From: Sporosarcina luteola
GTDB taxonomy: Bacteria > Bacillota > Bacilli > Bacillales_A > Planococcaceae
Assembly: GCF_023715535.1 (NCBI RefSeq)
Contig: NZ_JAMBOI010000004.1
Coordinates: 342,751-406,750, forward strand
Direction: 5' to 3'
Length of the DNA: 64,000 nt
Positions 18,993 to 27,630 of the stretch are shown piece after piece. The translations under genes were made by a program, and so were the position numbers. Each line of letters begins with the position of its first letter. Within the stretch, counting starts at the first letter, position 1. Below the pieces are notes generated by a model. It made no database searches and was not told the origin of the DNA. It worked only from the letters and a program-made list of their open reading frames with translations.

Positions 18993-19022
18993 TGACATAC
19001 CATGCGGGGGTATAGTAAATTT
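18993..19022 (+). promoter_or_regulatory. copZ promoter and CsoR operator
   Basis: The -35 TTGACA at 18993 is followed by ATACCATGCGGGGGTATA at 18997-19014 and an AT-rich -10 region near 19017. The ATACC-N-GGGGGTAT pattern is the pseudo-palindrome known for Bacillus CsoR sites, and its position between promoter elements fits repression. Confidence 0.72.
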
Positions 19023-19052
19023 AAAGTAATAATTGATTAGGAGGTCGTCAAA

Positions 19053-19256
19053 ATGAATGAAACATTGAAAGTTCAAGGGATGTCATGTAATCATTGCGTC
19101 AATTCTATCGAAGAAAGCGTTGGGAATCTTACAGGTGTTTCTTCCGTAAAGGTGGATCTTGGCAATGGTGAAGTTTCTGTAGAGTTTGACAGCGGGCAAA
19201 CAACATTGGATCAAATTAAGGAAACAATTGAAGAGCAAGGGTATGACATCGCCTAA
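19053..19256 (+). CDS. copZ: Copper chaperone CopZ
   Basis: A 67-aa Atx1-like HMA-domain protein with the Cu(I) site MSCNHC at residues about 10-15. It carries copper in the cytosol to CopA and CsoR. Length and sequence match Bacillus CopZ. GGAGGT lies upstream of ATG 19053. It is transcribed from the CsoR-controlled promoter and lies 150 bp ahead of copA. Confidence 0.94.
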   Translation: MNETLKVQGMSCNHCVNSIEESVGNLTGVSSVKVDLGNGEVSVEFDSGQTTLDQIKETIEEQGYDIA

Positions 19257-19305
19257 TCTCGGGTATCATACTTTCGTAAATTGAATACACAAACAATCTT
19301 CCGGT

Positions 19306-19323
19306 TATACCACACGGGGGTAG
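19306..19323 (+). promoter_or_regulatory. Second CsoR-like operator, upstream of copA
   Basis: ATACCACACGGGGGTAG matches the site upstream of copZ at 15 or more positions. It suggests copA has its own regulated promoter in addition to read-through from copZ. Confidence 0.65.
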
Positions 19324-19408
19324 AAGGCGGCGGGTAAGATCGTACCATCTGGTATGGTCTTTCTTTTTAATGTCAATATACCCCCACTATGTATTGGAGT
19401 GATAAATA

Positions 19409-21826
19409 ATGGCAACTCAAGAAAAAACATTGCAAATTCATGGAATGACTTGTGCAGCATGCGCTAATCGAATTGAAAAGGGACTTTCGAAAATAGAGGG
19501 TGTTGAACGAGCAAATGTGAACTTTGCATTGGAACGTTCAACAATCGTCTATGACCCAGAGAAAACGAATGTCAATGAGTTTAAGGAAAGGGTAGAAAAG
19601 CTTGGCTACAATGTCGTTCAAGAAAAAGCCTCTTTTGATATTTCGGGCATGACCTGCGCAGCTTGTGCTACGAGGATTGAAAAAAGAATTAGTAAGATGG
19701 ATGGAGTAACAAATGCAAACGTCAATTTTGCGTTAGAAACAATTGCTGTCGAATATGATGACAAACATGTGCAAACATCAGACATGATAACAGCTGTAAA
19801 AAAATTAGGATATGAATTGATTCCGAAGCAAGACGGGCAAAAGAAGATGGATCATAAAGAACAAGAAATCAAGAAGCAGCAGAGAAAGTTCATTATTTCA
19901 CTGATCCTGACGGCTCCTTTATTATGGACGATGGTAGCTCATTTTGAATTTCTGTCATTTATTTATTTGCCTAATGTTCTAATGAATCCGTGGGTACAGC
20001 TTGCGCTTGCAACGCCGGTTCAATTTTTTGTTGGTGCCCAATTTTATAAAGGTGCTTTCAATGCTTTACGAAATAAAAGTGCTAACATGGACGTCTTGGT
20101 TGCACTGGGTACGAGCGCAGCGTATTTCTACAGTCTCTATTTGTCAATCGAATGGATGAATACAGGTAGTGTCGGACATCCGGAACTCTATTTTGAAGCT
20201 TCTGCTGTCATTATCACTTTAATCGTACTTGGTAAACTATTTGAAGTGCGTGCAAAAGGGAAAACGAGTCAGGCGATTCAAAAGCTACTTGGTTTGCAGG
20301 CTATAACAGCCCGTGTTCTGAGAAATAGCGTTGAAAAAGAAATCCCGATTGAAGAAGTCGTGACAGGAGATATTATCCTAGTCAAGCCGGGTGAAAAGAT
20401 TCCGGTAGATGGGGAAATCATTGAAGGACGATCTGCAATCGATGAATCGATGATAACGGGCGAAAGTATACCGATTGATAAAGTTGCGGGTGACGTTGTA
20501 ATTGGGGCAACGATCAATAAGAATGGTTCGTTGCAAATCAAAGCAACAAAAGTGGGAAAAGATACCGCATTAGCGCAAATTGTAAAAGTGGTTGAAGAGG
20601 CACAAGGGTCTAAGGCGGATATTCAGCGATTGGCTGACCGAATTTCTGGAGTTTTCGTGCCTATCGTTGTTGTCATTGCGATTGTCACTTTCTTTATTTG
20701 GTATTTTGCGGTGACACCGGGTGATTTTCGCTCAGCGCTTATCCCGACCATTTCGATTTTGGTCATTGCTTGCCCATGTGCACTTGGATTGGCAACACCG
20801 ACTTCTATCATGGCGGGTTCTGGTAGGGCTGCTGAAATGGGCCTTCTCTTTAAAGGCGGAGAACATCTGGAGAACACACAATCAATTGACACTGTCGTAT
20901 TAGATAAAACAGGAACCGTTACAAAAGGCGAACCTGCACTGACAGATATTCTGGTCGCCGATGGATTTGATGAAGTGGAAGTTCTTCAATTGATTGGAAC
21001 TGCTGAAAATCAATCGGAGCATCCATTGGCACAAGCAATTGTTAAAGGTGTAAAGGAGAAAGGTTTAACACTTCTTGAAACGACTGACTTTGAAGCTTTA
21101 CCGGGATTTGGTATTCGAGCCGAAGTAAATGGTAGAGAAGTGTTAGTTGGCACAAGAAAATTGATGAGAGAGCGTAACATTGCAACTTTGAATTCAGAAG
21201 CCTCGATGGAGGAGCTGGAAAGTGAAGGGAAAACAGCTATGCTTATAGCTGTAGATGCTAAACTTGCCGGTGTTGTCGCAGTAGCCGATACCGTAAAAGA
21301 TACTTCAAAAGAAGCAATTGCAAGAATGCAGGAGCTAGGTCTAGAAGTCATTATGCTAACGGGTGACAATCAACGTACTGCAGAGGCCATTGCCCGTCAA
21401 GTAGGTCTGTCTAACGTAATTGCGGAAGTACTTCCAGAACAGAAAAGTGAAGAGATCAAAAAACTTCAGGAACAAGGCAAAAAGGTGGCGATGGTAGGGG
21501 ACGGAATCAATGACGCTCCAGCACTTGCCATGGCAAATGTCGGAATGGCAGTCGGGAACGGAACAGATATCGCCATAGAAGTAGCAGACATTACGCTAAT
21601 GCGAGGAGACTTAAATAGTGTTGCTGATGCAATTATTATGAGTCGAAAAACAATGCGGAATATAAAAGAGAACTTGTTTTTTGCTTTCATTTACAACACA
21701 ATCGGAATTCCGATTGCAGCAATTGGCTTATTAGCTCCTTGGGTAGCGGGTGCAGCGATGGCCTTCAGTTCGGTTTCCGTGGTGTTGAATGCATTGCGTC
21801 TACAGAAAGTGAAAATAAGGAATTAA
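19409..21826 (+). CDS. copA: Copper-exporting P-type ATPase CopA (P1B-1)
   Basis: An 805-aa Cu(I) efflux ATPase with two N-terminal HMA domains (GMTCAAC at about residues 12-18 and 80-86), eight expected TM helices, the membrane metal motif CPC (IACPCALGLATPTS), TGES, the phosphorylation site DKTGTVTKG and GDGINDAPALA. Length and order match Bacillus CopA. It lies downstream of copZ under the same type of operator and ends at a strong terminator. Confidence 0.96.
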   Translation: MATQEKTLQIHGMTCAACANRIEKGLSKIEGVERANVNFALERSTIVYDPEKTNVNEFKERVEKLGYNVVQEKASFDISGMTCAACATRIEKRISKMDGVTNANVNFALETIAVEYDDKHVQTSDMITAVKKLGYELIPKQDGQKKMDHKEQEIKKQQRKFIISLILTAPLLWTMVAHFEFLSFIYLPNVLMNPWVQLALATPVQFFVGAQFYKGAFNALRNKSANMDVLVALGTSAAYFYSLYLSIEWMNTGSVGHPELYFEASAVIITLIVLGKLFEVRAKGKTSQAIQKLLGLQAITARVLRNSVEKEIPIEEVVTGDIILVKPGEKIPVDGEIIEGRSAIDESMITGESIPIDKVAGDVVIGATINKNGSLQIKATKVGKDTALAQIVKVVEEAQGSKADIQRLADRISGVFVPIVVVIAIVTFFIWYFAVTPGDFRSALIPTISILVIACPCALGLATPTSIMAGSGRAAEMGLLFKGGEHLENTQSIDTVVLDKTGTVTKGEPALTDILVADGFDEVEVLQLIGTAENQSEHPLAQAIVKGVKEKGLTLLETTDFEALPGFGIRAEVNGREVLVGTRKLMRERNIATLNSEASMEELESEGKTAMLIAVDAKLAGVVAVADTVKDTSKEAIARMQELGLEVIMLTGDNQRTAEAIARQVGLSNVIAEVLPEQKSEEIKKLQEQGKKVAMVGDGINDAPALAMANVGMAVGNGTDIAIEVADITLMRGDLNSVADAIIMSRKTMRNIKENLFFAFIYNTIGIPIAAIGLLAPWVAGAAMAFSSVSVVLNALRLQKVKIRN

Positions 21827-21834
21827 CAATGAGA

Positions 21835-21876
21835 GGCCTATACCAACTCTTAACTGGAGTTGGTATAGGCCCTTTT
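21835..21876 (+). terminator. Strong Rho-independent terminator after copA
   Basis: GGCCTATACCAACTC pairs perfectly with GAGTTGGTATAGGCC around a 7-nt loop, followed by TTTT. Confidence 0.92.
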
Positions 21877-21928
21877 ATATCTAAAAAAGAACTCATCTTG
21901 GTGTATTAGGTTGCTTGATTGTCGTCTA

Positions 21929-21980
21929 ACACATTCTGTTTTCTTGTCTTAATATCGATTGTGTTAACATTCTGTTCATA
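21929..21980 (+). promoter_or_regulatory. Direct repeat, probable response-regulator site
   Basis: ACATTCTGTT occurs at 21931 and again at 21968 (AACATTCTGTTCATA), just upstream of the response regulator gene. CTGTTCAT recurs upstream of the transcription unit starting at 23872. This pattern suggests autoregulation by the adjacent two-component system. Confidence 0.45.
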
Positions 21981-22023
21981 AAAGGATGCTACTATAAAGT
22001 GTAAAAGAATGAGAGGTCGGATG

Positions 22024-22716
22024 ATGAACAAGCCAATTGAAGTTCTCGTCATCGAGGATGATTCATACATTTGTGATTTGATCAATTTATACGCAGAAAA
22101 TAGTGGTTATGAAGTTAGCGTTGCAAACGATGGGGCAACCGGGTTAGATATGTTTCATGAAAGTCCACCTGATCTGGTCATCCTGGATATTATGCTGCCT
22201 GAAATGGACGGTTGGGAAGTTTGCAAGGAAATAAGGAGATATGATAAAACGCCTATTATCATGCTGACCGGGAAAGGTGAAAGCTACGATAAGTTAAAAG
22301 GTTTCGAACTTGGAACAGATGATTACTTGGTGAAACCTTTTGATCCGAATGAATTAATGGCACGGATAAAAGCGGTTCTTCGGCGAGCCAATCCTACATT
22401 AGATACTAATCAGATTATCGAGCTTCCTATGTTAGAGATTAATCTTCATCAATACAAGGTAATTTATGATGAAAAGGAAATCGGTTTGGCACCTAAAGAA
22501 ATGGAGTTGCTTTACTTTCTCGCCACCCATCCCAATCAAGTATTTACTCGTCAGCAACTGTTGGACCAAATATGGAGCTTGGATTTTGAAGGGGATCCGA
22601 GAACGGTAGATGTGCATATCAAAAGGATTCGAGACAAATTGGGAAATCCCAAGTCTTATTGGAGAGTGAAAACTATAAGAGGAGTCGGATATAAATTTGA
22701 GGTGAACAACTATTGA
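22024..22716 (+). CDS. OmpR-family response regulator
   Basis: Receiver domain with the EDD acidic pair and phospho-acceptor Asp in VILDIMLPEMDGW, T in MLTGKG and K in VKPFD, followed by a winged-helix effector domain (TRQQLLDQIWS, VDVHIKRIRDKL). ATG 22024 or 22021 is downstream of GAGAGGT. The stop overlaps the kinase start (TATTGA), so the pair is translationally coupled. Its place directly after copA suggests control of copper or envelope stress genes. Confidence 0.88.
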   Translation: MNKPIEVLVIEDDSYICDLINLYAENSGYEVSVANDGATGLDMFHESPPDLVILDIMLPEMDGWEVCKEIRRYDKTPIIMLTGKGESYDKLKGFELGTDDYLVKPFDPNELMARIKAVLRRANPTLDTNQIIELPMLEINLHQYKVIYDEKEIGLAPKEMELLYFLATHPNQVFTRQQLLDQIWSLDFEGDPRTVDVHIKRIRDKLGNPKSYWRVKTIRGVGYKFEVNNY

Positions 22717-23789
22717 TTCGAATTAAAAGTATTTTTTTCAAGCTGTTTATCACATATATCGTCATATTAATTGTGTCACATTTCATTTATGCTACTACTT
22801 CATATTTGCTATTTCAGAACAACCTTACTGAAATGCACCTAAATCTTGAGGGTATAAACCAATTGAAATACATGTTAATAACATCTTCTATTATTTCTAT
22901 AACGATTACAGGTTTATTTACCTATTACATCACTAAAAGAATTACCTCTCCACTTCGGGAAATGAATCGTGTTGCTCTTCAAATCGCTAGAGGAGATTTT
23001 AATCAAAGCGTTAAGATCAGAACACATGATGAACTGGGGGAACTGGGACAAACATTCAACCATATGACACATGAGTTGGCCAGCTTGGACAAGATGAGAA
23101 AGGATTTTGTTGCCAATGTTTCCCATGACTTACGCTCACCACTCACTTCGATTCATGGGTATGCCACGGCATTTCTGGATGATAAAATCCCCAATGATAA
23201 AAAACGACATTATTTTAGCGTCATTAAAGAACAAACTGAACGAATGATAAAGCTTGTAAATGATATTCTGGATATGTCTCAAATCGAATCGGGACAATTA
23301 GAAATTCGTCCAGCACTTTTTAATTTGTCAGAGCTGGTACGCCAAGTCATGGGTCGCATGGAAGTTGAGTTTGTAAATAAAAATTTGAATGTAGAGTTAA
23401 TATCTAGAGAAGAACAAGATATCTACGTTTTTGCCGATGCTGACCGGATAGATCAAGTGATAGTTAATTTAATTCAAAATGCAGTACAATTTTCCACCTA
23501 CAATAGTTCAATAAAAGTGTTTCTGAACAAGGGAAAACGAGCGGTGGTGTCGATTCGTGATTATGGACCGGGAATCAGTCAAGAAGAAATTCAAGCTATT
23601 TGGGAAAGATTTTATAAAGCTGATGCAGCTCGTACAAATAAGGCGGGCACAGGGCTAGGCTTATCCATTGTTAAGCACATATTAGATCTTCATCAAACCG
23701 ATATTAAAGTGGAAAGTGAAGTAGGGACAGGAACAACCTTTACTTTTTCACTACCATTGACTTTGAACGAATCTACTAACAGGAAATAG
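22713..23789 (+). CDS. Sensor histidine kinase with short extracytoplasmic loop
   Basis: Two TM segments (about residues 8-28 and 50-70) are separated by only about 20 residues. There follow HAMP (TSPLREMNRVALQIARG), HisKA (NVSHDLRSPLTSIHGY) and HATPase (NLIQNAVQFS, DYGPGIS, GTGLGLSIV). Such short loops are typical of kinases that sense within the membrane or through a partner. The TTG start at 22713 has GAGGTG upstream and overlaps the regulator stop. Confidence 0.87.
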   Translation: MIRIKSIFFKLFITYIVILIVSHFIYATTSYLLFQNNLTEMHLNLEGINQLKYMLITSSIISITITGLFTYYITKRITSPLREMNRVALQIARGDFNQSVKIRTHDELGELGQTFNHMTHELASLDKMRKDFVANVSHDLRSPLTSIHGYATAFLDDKIPNDKKRHYFSVIKEQTERMIKLVNDILDMSQIESGQLEIRPALFNLSELVRQVMGRMEVEFVNKNLNVELISREEQDIYVFADADRIDQVIVNLIQNAVQFSTYNSSIKVFLNKGKRAVVSIRDYGPGISQEEIQAIWERFYKADAARTNKAGTGLGLSIVKHILDLHQTDIKVESEVGTGTTFTFSLPLTLNESTNRK

Positions 23790-23796
23790 GTAATTC

Positions 23797-23817
23797 TCTG
23801 TTCATCATCCGTTCATA
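23797..23817 (+). promoter_or_regulatory. Probable response-regulator site (CTGTTCAT / CCGTTCAT)
   Basis: CTGTTCATC-ATCCGTTCATAA are two tandem copies, 11 bases apart, of the motif found upstream of the adjacent regulator gene. They lie about 60 bases before the leader ORF at 23872, indicating that the small membrane-protein genes are targets of the same system. Confidence 0.45.
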
Positions 23818-23871
23818 ATACATTGTTATACTAAATTGGCATTGGGTTTGAATACTAAGGAGGAAATCTAG

Positions 23872-23925
23872 ATGAAAGAATTATTATCAAAGAGGTGCAA
23901 CAGAGGAGGATACACATATGGCTGA
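23872..23925 (+). CDS. 17-aa leader peptide
   Basis: AAGGAGG precedes ATG 23872. The peptide MKELLSKRCNRGGYTYG ends at a TGA inside the first codons of the next gene (ATGGCTGA), while GAGGAGG for the next gene lies inside this leader. This arrangement suggests translational coupling. No regulatory codon run was seen. Confidence 0.45.
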   Translation: MKELLSKRCNRGGYTYG

Positions 23926-24100
23926 CCGTAAAACGACTTCAAATACACCTCGCTGGGTAAAAGTGTCTGGGATAATCGCAATCGTTCTAGTGTTACTAGT
24001 CGTCCTTATTATGATCGTCAGTGGTGGTAAACACGGCCCTGGTCGCCACCTACCGTCTTCAACCGGCGTTGAGCAAAGTGTGGAACAGCCATGGTCATGA
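23918..24100 (+). CDS. Small single-pass membrane protein (60 aa)
   Basis: A hydrophilic N-terminus (about 15 residues), one strong TM segment (GIIAIVLVLLVVLIMIVS) and a short Gly/His tail. GAGGAGG lies 9 nt upstream of ATG 23918. The stop overlaps the next start (ATGA). It is similar in build to small proteins next to CopD-like genes in other Bacillales, but no function can be assigned. Confidence 0.68.
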   Translation: MADRKTTSNTPRWVKVSGIIAIVLVLLVVLIMIVSGGKHGPGRHLPSSTGVEQSVEQPWS

Positions 24101-24612
24101 AACCCGCTCTCCGCAAGTTAGCACTCACTGTGCATATCGCTTCTTCGGTGGGCTGGCTCGGCGCGGTAGTTGGTTTCCTGATACTTGTTGTTGCGGCTCT
24201 CTCCAGTCAAGATACTAAGACAGTTCAAGCTGTATGGATAGCGATGGAGTTGACTGGTTGGTTCGCTATTGTCCCGTTGGCTCTTTTCTCTCTACTTACT
24301 GGGCTTGTTATGTCAATGGGAACCAAGTGGGGGTTAGTAAGGCATTACTGGGTCCTTTTCAAACTTCTGCTAACTATACTAGCGACTGCCGTCTTGTTGC
24401 TGAATATGCAGACAGTGAGCTTCTTTGCTGAAGTTGCGATAGGGACGGGAAGTGCTGATCTTGGAGGGATGTGGGGTGAATTGCTCCATGCCGGGGGCGG
24501 CCTGCTAGTATTGCTCATCATCACAATATTATCGGTCTATAAGCCGCGAGGTATGACGCGGTATGGGCTGCGCAAGCAAGAACAACAGCGTAAGGTCACG
24601 ACGATAGACTAA
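24097..24612 (+). CDS. Four-TM membrane protein (DUF2269/CopD-like)
   Basis: A 171-aa protein with four hydrophobic helices. Conserved His/Trp residues are at helix ends (LTVHIASSVGWLGAV, WVLFKLLLT, LLHAGGGLLVLL), as in small CopD- or DUF2269-like haem or copper membrane proteins. ATG 24097 overlaps the preceding stop. The gene belongs to the unit with the probable response-regulator motif and ends at a terminator. Function is inferred from architecture and copper context only. Confidence 0.62.
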   Translation: MKPALRKLALTVHIASSVGWLGAVVGFLILVVAALSSQDTKTVQAVWIAMELTGWFAIVPLALFSLLTGLVMSMGTKWGLVRHYWVLFKLLLTILATAVLLLNMQTVSFFAEVAIGTGSADLGGMWGELLHAGGGLLVLLIITILSVYKPRGMTRYGLRKQEQQRKVTTID

Positions 24613-24620
24613 ATAAGAGA

Positions 24621-24660
24621 ACCCATGCCAACTTCTATAAGAGTTGGCATGGGTTTTCTT
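24621..24660 (+). terminator. Rho-independent terminator
   Basis: ACCCATGCCAACT pairs with AGTTGGCATGGGT (one loop of about 10 nt), followed by TTTCTT. Confidence 0.88.
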
Positions 24661-24797
24661 ATTTCGTATTCCACAGACTATGCAAATTCTATGCATTAAT
24701 TATGACGAATTTTAGACACACCTGTCGCATGCATATTTTTTTCATATGTTCTTGTTATGCTGAAAATAGAAATAATCATAGAGAGGGGAAAAAAGTG

Positions 24798-26300
24798 ATG
24801 GGAATCAAGATAACACTTGCCGCAGCGGCAATTAGTATATTGGTTATCAGCGGTTGTAGTAATAACGTTAAGCCTGAGAAGGAAATGGATCATTCAACAA
24901 TGAATCATGAAATGGAGGAAATGGATCATTCCACTATGGGTGAAATGATGGAAGGGCATATGAGTCATGACGAGGTAGTTATGTTAAACGACTCAACAGG
25001 GGAAAATGAATTGAAAATCCCTACTATGCTTGAACAGGACGACGGTGAAGATGTCGTATACACGGTTCGGGCACAAAAAGGAAAGACCGAAATATTCAAT
25101 GGGACTGAAACTGAAACGTATGGATACAACGGGTCGTTTTTAGGACCAATGCTCCGTTTCGAAAAAGGCGACAAAGTTAAAATAAGAACGATAAATGAGT
25201 TGGATGAAGCGACGACTTTCCACTGGCACGGCCTGGAAGTACCCGCGGACGTTGATGGAGGACCGCATGATGCACTTGAACCGGGAGAAGAGAAAGTAAT
25301 TGAATTTGAAGTGACACAAGAAGCGTCAACATTATGGTTTCATCCACATCCCGAAGGAAAAACATCTGAACAGGTATATAATGGACTTGCCGGTTTGATT
25401 TATATTGAAGATGATAATTCGAAAAGCCTTGGGTTGCCAAGTGTTTATGGTGAGAATGATATTCCTTTAATTTTTCAAGATCGGAAATTTGATGATAAGA
25501 AACAATTGAATTACAGTGCTGCAAAGAATGAAGATGGAACAATCGGCGATACACTATTGGTCAATGGGACGTTGAATCCCAAGTTGACTGTCAACAAAGA
25601 GAAAGTACGTCTCCGTTTACTAAATGGGTCTAATGCGCGGAACTTCACTTTTAAATTGAATACGGGTGATTCTTTTGTCCAAATCGCTACAGATGGCGGC
25701 TTTTTGAATGAACCGGTCACTTTAAAAGAAGTGACACTGACACCTTCTGAGAGGGCTGAAATTATTGTTGATTTTTCACAAATTGATACAGAAAAAGATT
25801 TAGCGTTAACGAATGAGGATGGATCTATTCTTTTACCATTTGAGGTCTTAGATCAAAGTAGAGCGATTAGTAAGATTCCAGGAGTAATGAATGACATATC
25901 ATTAACAGAGGAAGAAATGGACCTGCCAGTAACAAAGAAGATAGAACTCTTTGGTATGATGGATATGGTAACGATAAATGGAAAGAAGTACGATCCGGAG
26001 AGAATTGACTTCACACAACAGCAAGGGGTTATGGAAGTCTGGGAGATTTACAACAAGCCAGACGATATGGGCGGTATGATTCATCCATTCCACATCCACG
26101 GGACGCAATTCAAAATAATTTCCAGAAATGGAGAAGCACCACCGGAAAATGAGCGGGGATGGAAAGACAGTATTTCGATTCATCCAGATGAGACGGTTAA
26201 GATAGCAATACAATTTAATCATAAGGGTGTTTATATGTTCCATTGTCATATTCTCGAACATGAAGACAATGGTATGATGGGACAAGTAAAAGTCGAATAA
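24798..26300 (+). CDS. Multicopper oxidase lipoprotein
   Basis: A 500-aa exported enzyme that probably oxidises Cu(I) or phenolic substrates outside the membrane (CueO/laccase-like). Signal peptide with lipobox VISGC at residues 16-20, then a His/Met-rich stretch (MDHSTMNHEMEEMDHSTM) likely to bind copper. The four copper-ligand motifs are present: HWHGLE, WFHPHPEG, HPFHIHGTQF and HCHILEHEDNGMM. GAGAGGGGA precedes ATG 24798; the longer reading from 24702 lacks a site. Its position in the copper block supports the role. Confidence 0.92.
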   Translation: MGIKITLAAAAISILVISGCSNNVKPEKEMDHSTMNHEMEEMDHSTMGEMMEGHMSHDEVVMLNDSTGENELKIPTMLEQDDGEDVVYTVRAQKGKTEIFNGTETETYGYNGSFLGPMLRFEKGDKVKIRTINELDEATTFHWHGLEVPADVDGGPHDALEPGEEKVIEFEVTQEASTLWFHPHPEGKTSEQVYNGLAGLIYIEDDNSKSLGLPSVYGENDIPLIFQDRKFDDKKQLNYSAAKNEDGTIGDTLLVNGTLNPKLTVNKEKVRLRLLNGSNARNFTFKLNTGDSFVQIATDGGFLNEPVTLKEVTLTPSERAEIIVDFSQIDTEKDLALTNEDGSILLPFEVLDQSRAISKIPGVMNDISLTEEEMDLPVTKKIELFGMMDMVTINGKKYDPERIDFTQQQGVMEVWEIYNKPDDMGGMIHPFHIHGTQFKIISRNGEAPPENERGWKDSISIHPDETVKIAIQFNHKGVYMFHCHILEHEDNGMMGQVKVE

Positions 26301-26332
26301 AGATCAATCTATTTAATTGCGTTAGAAAGCAG

Positions 26333-26372
26333 TAACAGCCAGTGTGTAGTGGTTTACACTGGCTGTTTTGGA
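26333..26372 (+). terminator. Rho-independent terminator
   Basis: AACAGCCAGTGT pairs with ACACTGGCTGTT, followed by TT, ending the multicopper oxidase unit. Confidence 0.88.
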
Positions 26373-26419
26373 ATTCATCTAAGGAAAAAATTTCATTCTA
26401 TCTAAAGGTAGGCCAAATA

Positions 26420-27526
26420 ATGCTTCCAAAAATCAAACCATATTTAAAGAATAACAATAAGAAGAAAAAGAAAAAGAAAAAGTCCTTGCTCGCTGTTCTT
26501 TTATATTTTGCAATTGTATTATTTTTTATTTGGTTACTAATCGTTTCTATGCTTGCTTTATATATTCGGAAAGATGAAAACAAAGAAAATCCCGCGTCTG
26601 GAAGTGACTCTTCTTTTTCAAACTTTGAGATGGAAACGTTAGACAATCATTCAGGTATTCCGAATCCAGTTACAGAATTCAACATGTCTATTAATAGCAC
26701 ACCAGATGAAAAAATTATGAAGAGTAAAGAGCAACAACCAGATAGAGATGAATTCAAACCGCTCATGAAGGATCTTTTGAAAGATGGTGAGCTTACATTT
26801 AAGAATCTTGATGCTATCTTTGCGAATATGAAATCTCCCAAAATGATTCCTAAAGATTCAATACACTCGACTTTCGGCAGAGATGTTATTTTTATTTATC
26901 ACACACATAACAGGGAATCCTTCTTACCGTATTTAAAAGACAGAAATAAACCGGAAGGAGCTTATCACTCAAAAGCGAATATGACATTGGTTGGTGAAAT
27001 GCTTGGCAAAGCATTGGAAAGAAGAGGAGTAGGAACGAAAGTGGATTCAACTGATATTGTCCAAGAACTAAGTTTGCGAGGATTAGACTATAATAGTTCT
27101 TATCAGCTTTCAGGAGAAATAGTTAGGACAGCGCGGGGCGAAAATAAAGATTTAGATATTTTCTTAGACTTACATCGTGATTCATTGCGGAAAGATTCTA
27201 CCACCATAAAAATAAATGGGGAAAACTATGCCCGGCTATTGTTCGTTGTGGGAACTGGACATGAAGATTACACAAAGAATCTTTCTTTTGCTGAGGAAGT
27301 GCATAATGTTCTTTCAAAGCAGTATCCCAGTTTGTCAAAAGGAATATTGAAAAAGGACAAAAGCCAAGGTAATGGGGTATATAACCAAGATCTTTCTCCG
27401 AATTCTATTATTGTAGAAATTGGCGGTGTCGATAATACGGTAGAGGAATTACAGCGAACTGTTGAAGCACTTGCGGATGTGTTAAGTGAATATTATTGGC
27501 ACGGGAAAAGCAATTTGGTTGATTAA
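26420..27526 (+). CDS. spoIIP: Stage II sporulation protein P (second paralogue)
   Basis: A 368-aa SpoIIP homologue: poly-Lys N-terminus, one TM (residues about 28-52), a variable linker, then the catalytic domain with FIYHTHNRESFLP (His ligand), DIFLDLHRDS and GVYNQDLSPNSIIVEIGGVDNT. It is closer than the copy at 16843 to full-length SpoIIP. The N-terminal lysines come from a pure (AAGAAA)n-like tract at 26460-26481. AAAGGTAGG lies upstream of ATG 26420. No sporulation gene is next to it. Confidence 0.88.
   Translation: MLPKIKPYLKNNNKKKKKKKKSLLAVLLYFAIVLFFIWLLIVSMLALYIRKDENKENPASGSDSSFSNFEMETLDNHSGIPNPVTEFNMSINSTPDEKIMKSKEQQPDRDEFKPLMKDLLKDGELTFKNLDAIFANMKSPKMIPKDSIHSTFGRDVIFIYHTHNRESFLPYLKDRNKPEGAYHSKANMTLVGEMLGKALERRGVGTKVDSTDIVQELSLRGLDYNSSYQLSGEIVRTARGENKDLDIFLDLHRDSLRKDSTTIKINGENYARLLFVVGTGHEDYTKNLSFAEEVHNVLSKQYPSLSKGILKKDKSQGNGVYNQDLSPNSIIVEIGGVDNTVEELQRTVEALADVLSEYYWHGKSNLVD
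26459..26482 (+). repeat. Hexanucleotide A/G tract inside spoIIP
   Basis: Consecutive GAAAAA-type units encode the lysine run near the N-terminus. Changes by whole units keep the frame and would only vary the length of the cytoplasmic tail. Confidence 0.6.
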
Positions 27527-27630
27527 CATATCGTGGAAATAAGGACTTTTTAAGGAGATGCTCACTTTCTGTTTAAAATAATTCCTTAAGGGAAAAAATA
27601 CACCGAATGAAAATCTCAGGAGGTGAGACC

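Noticed and set aside
20278..21690. Long minus-strand frames across copA
   Set aside because: Antisense shadows of a clearly coding P-type ATPase gene.
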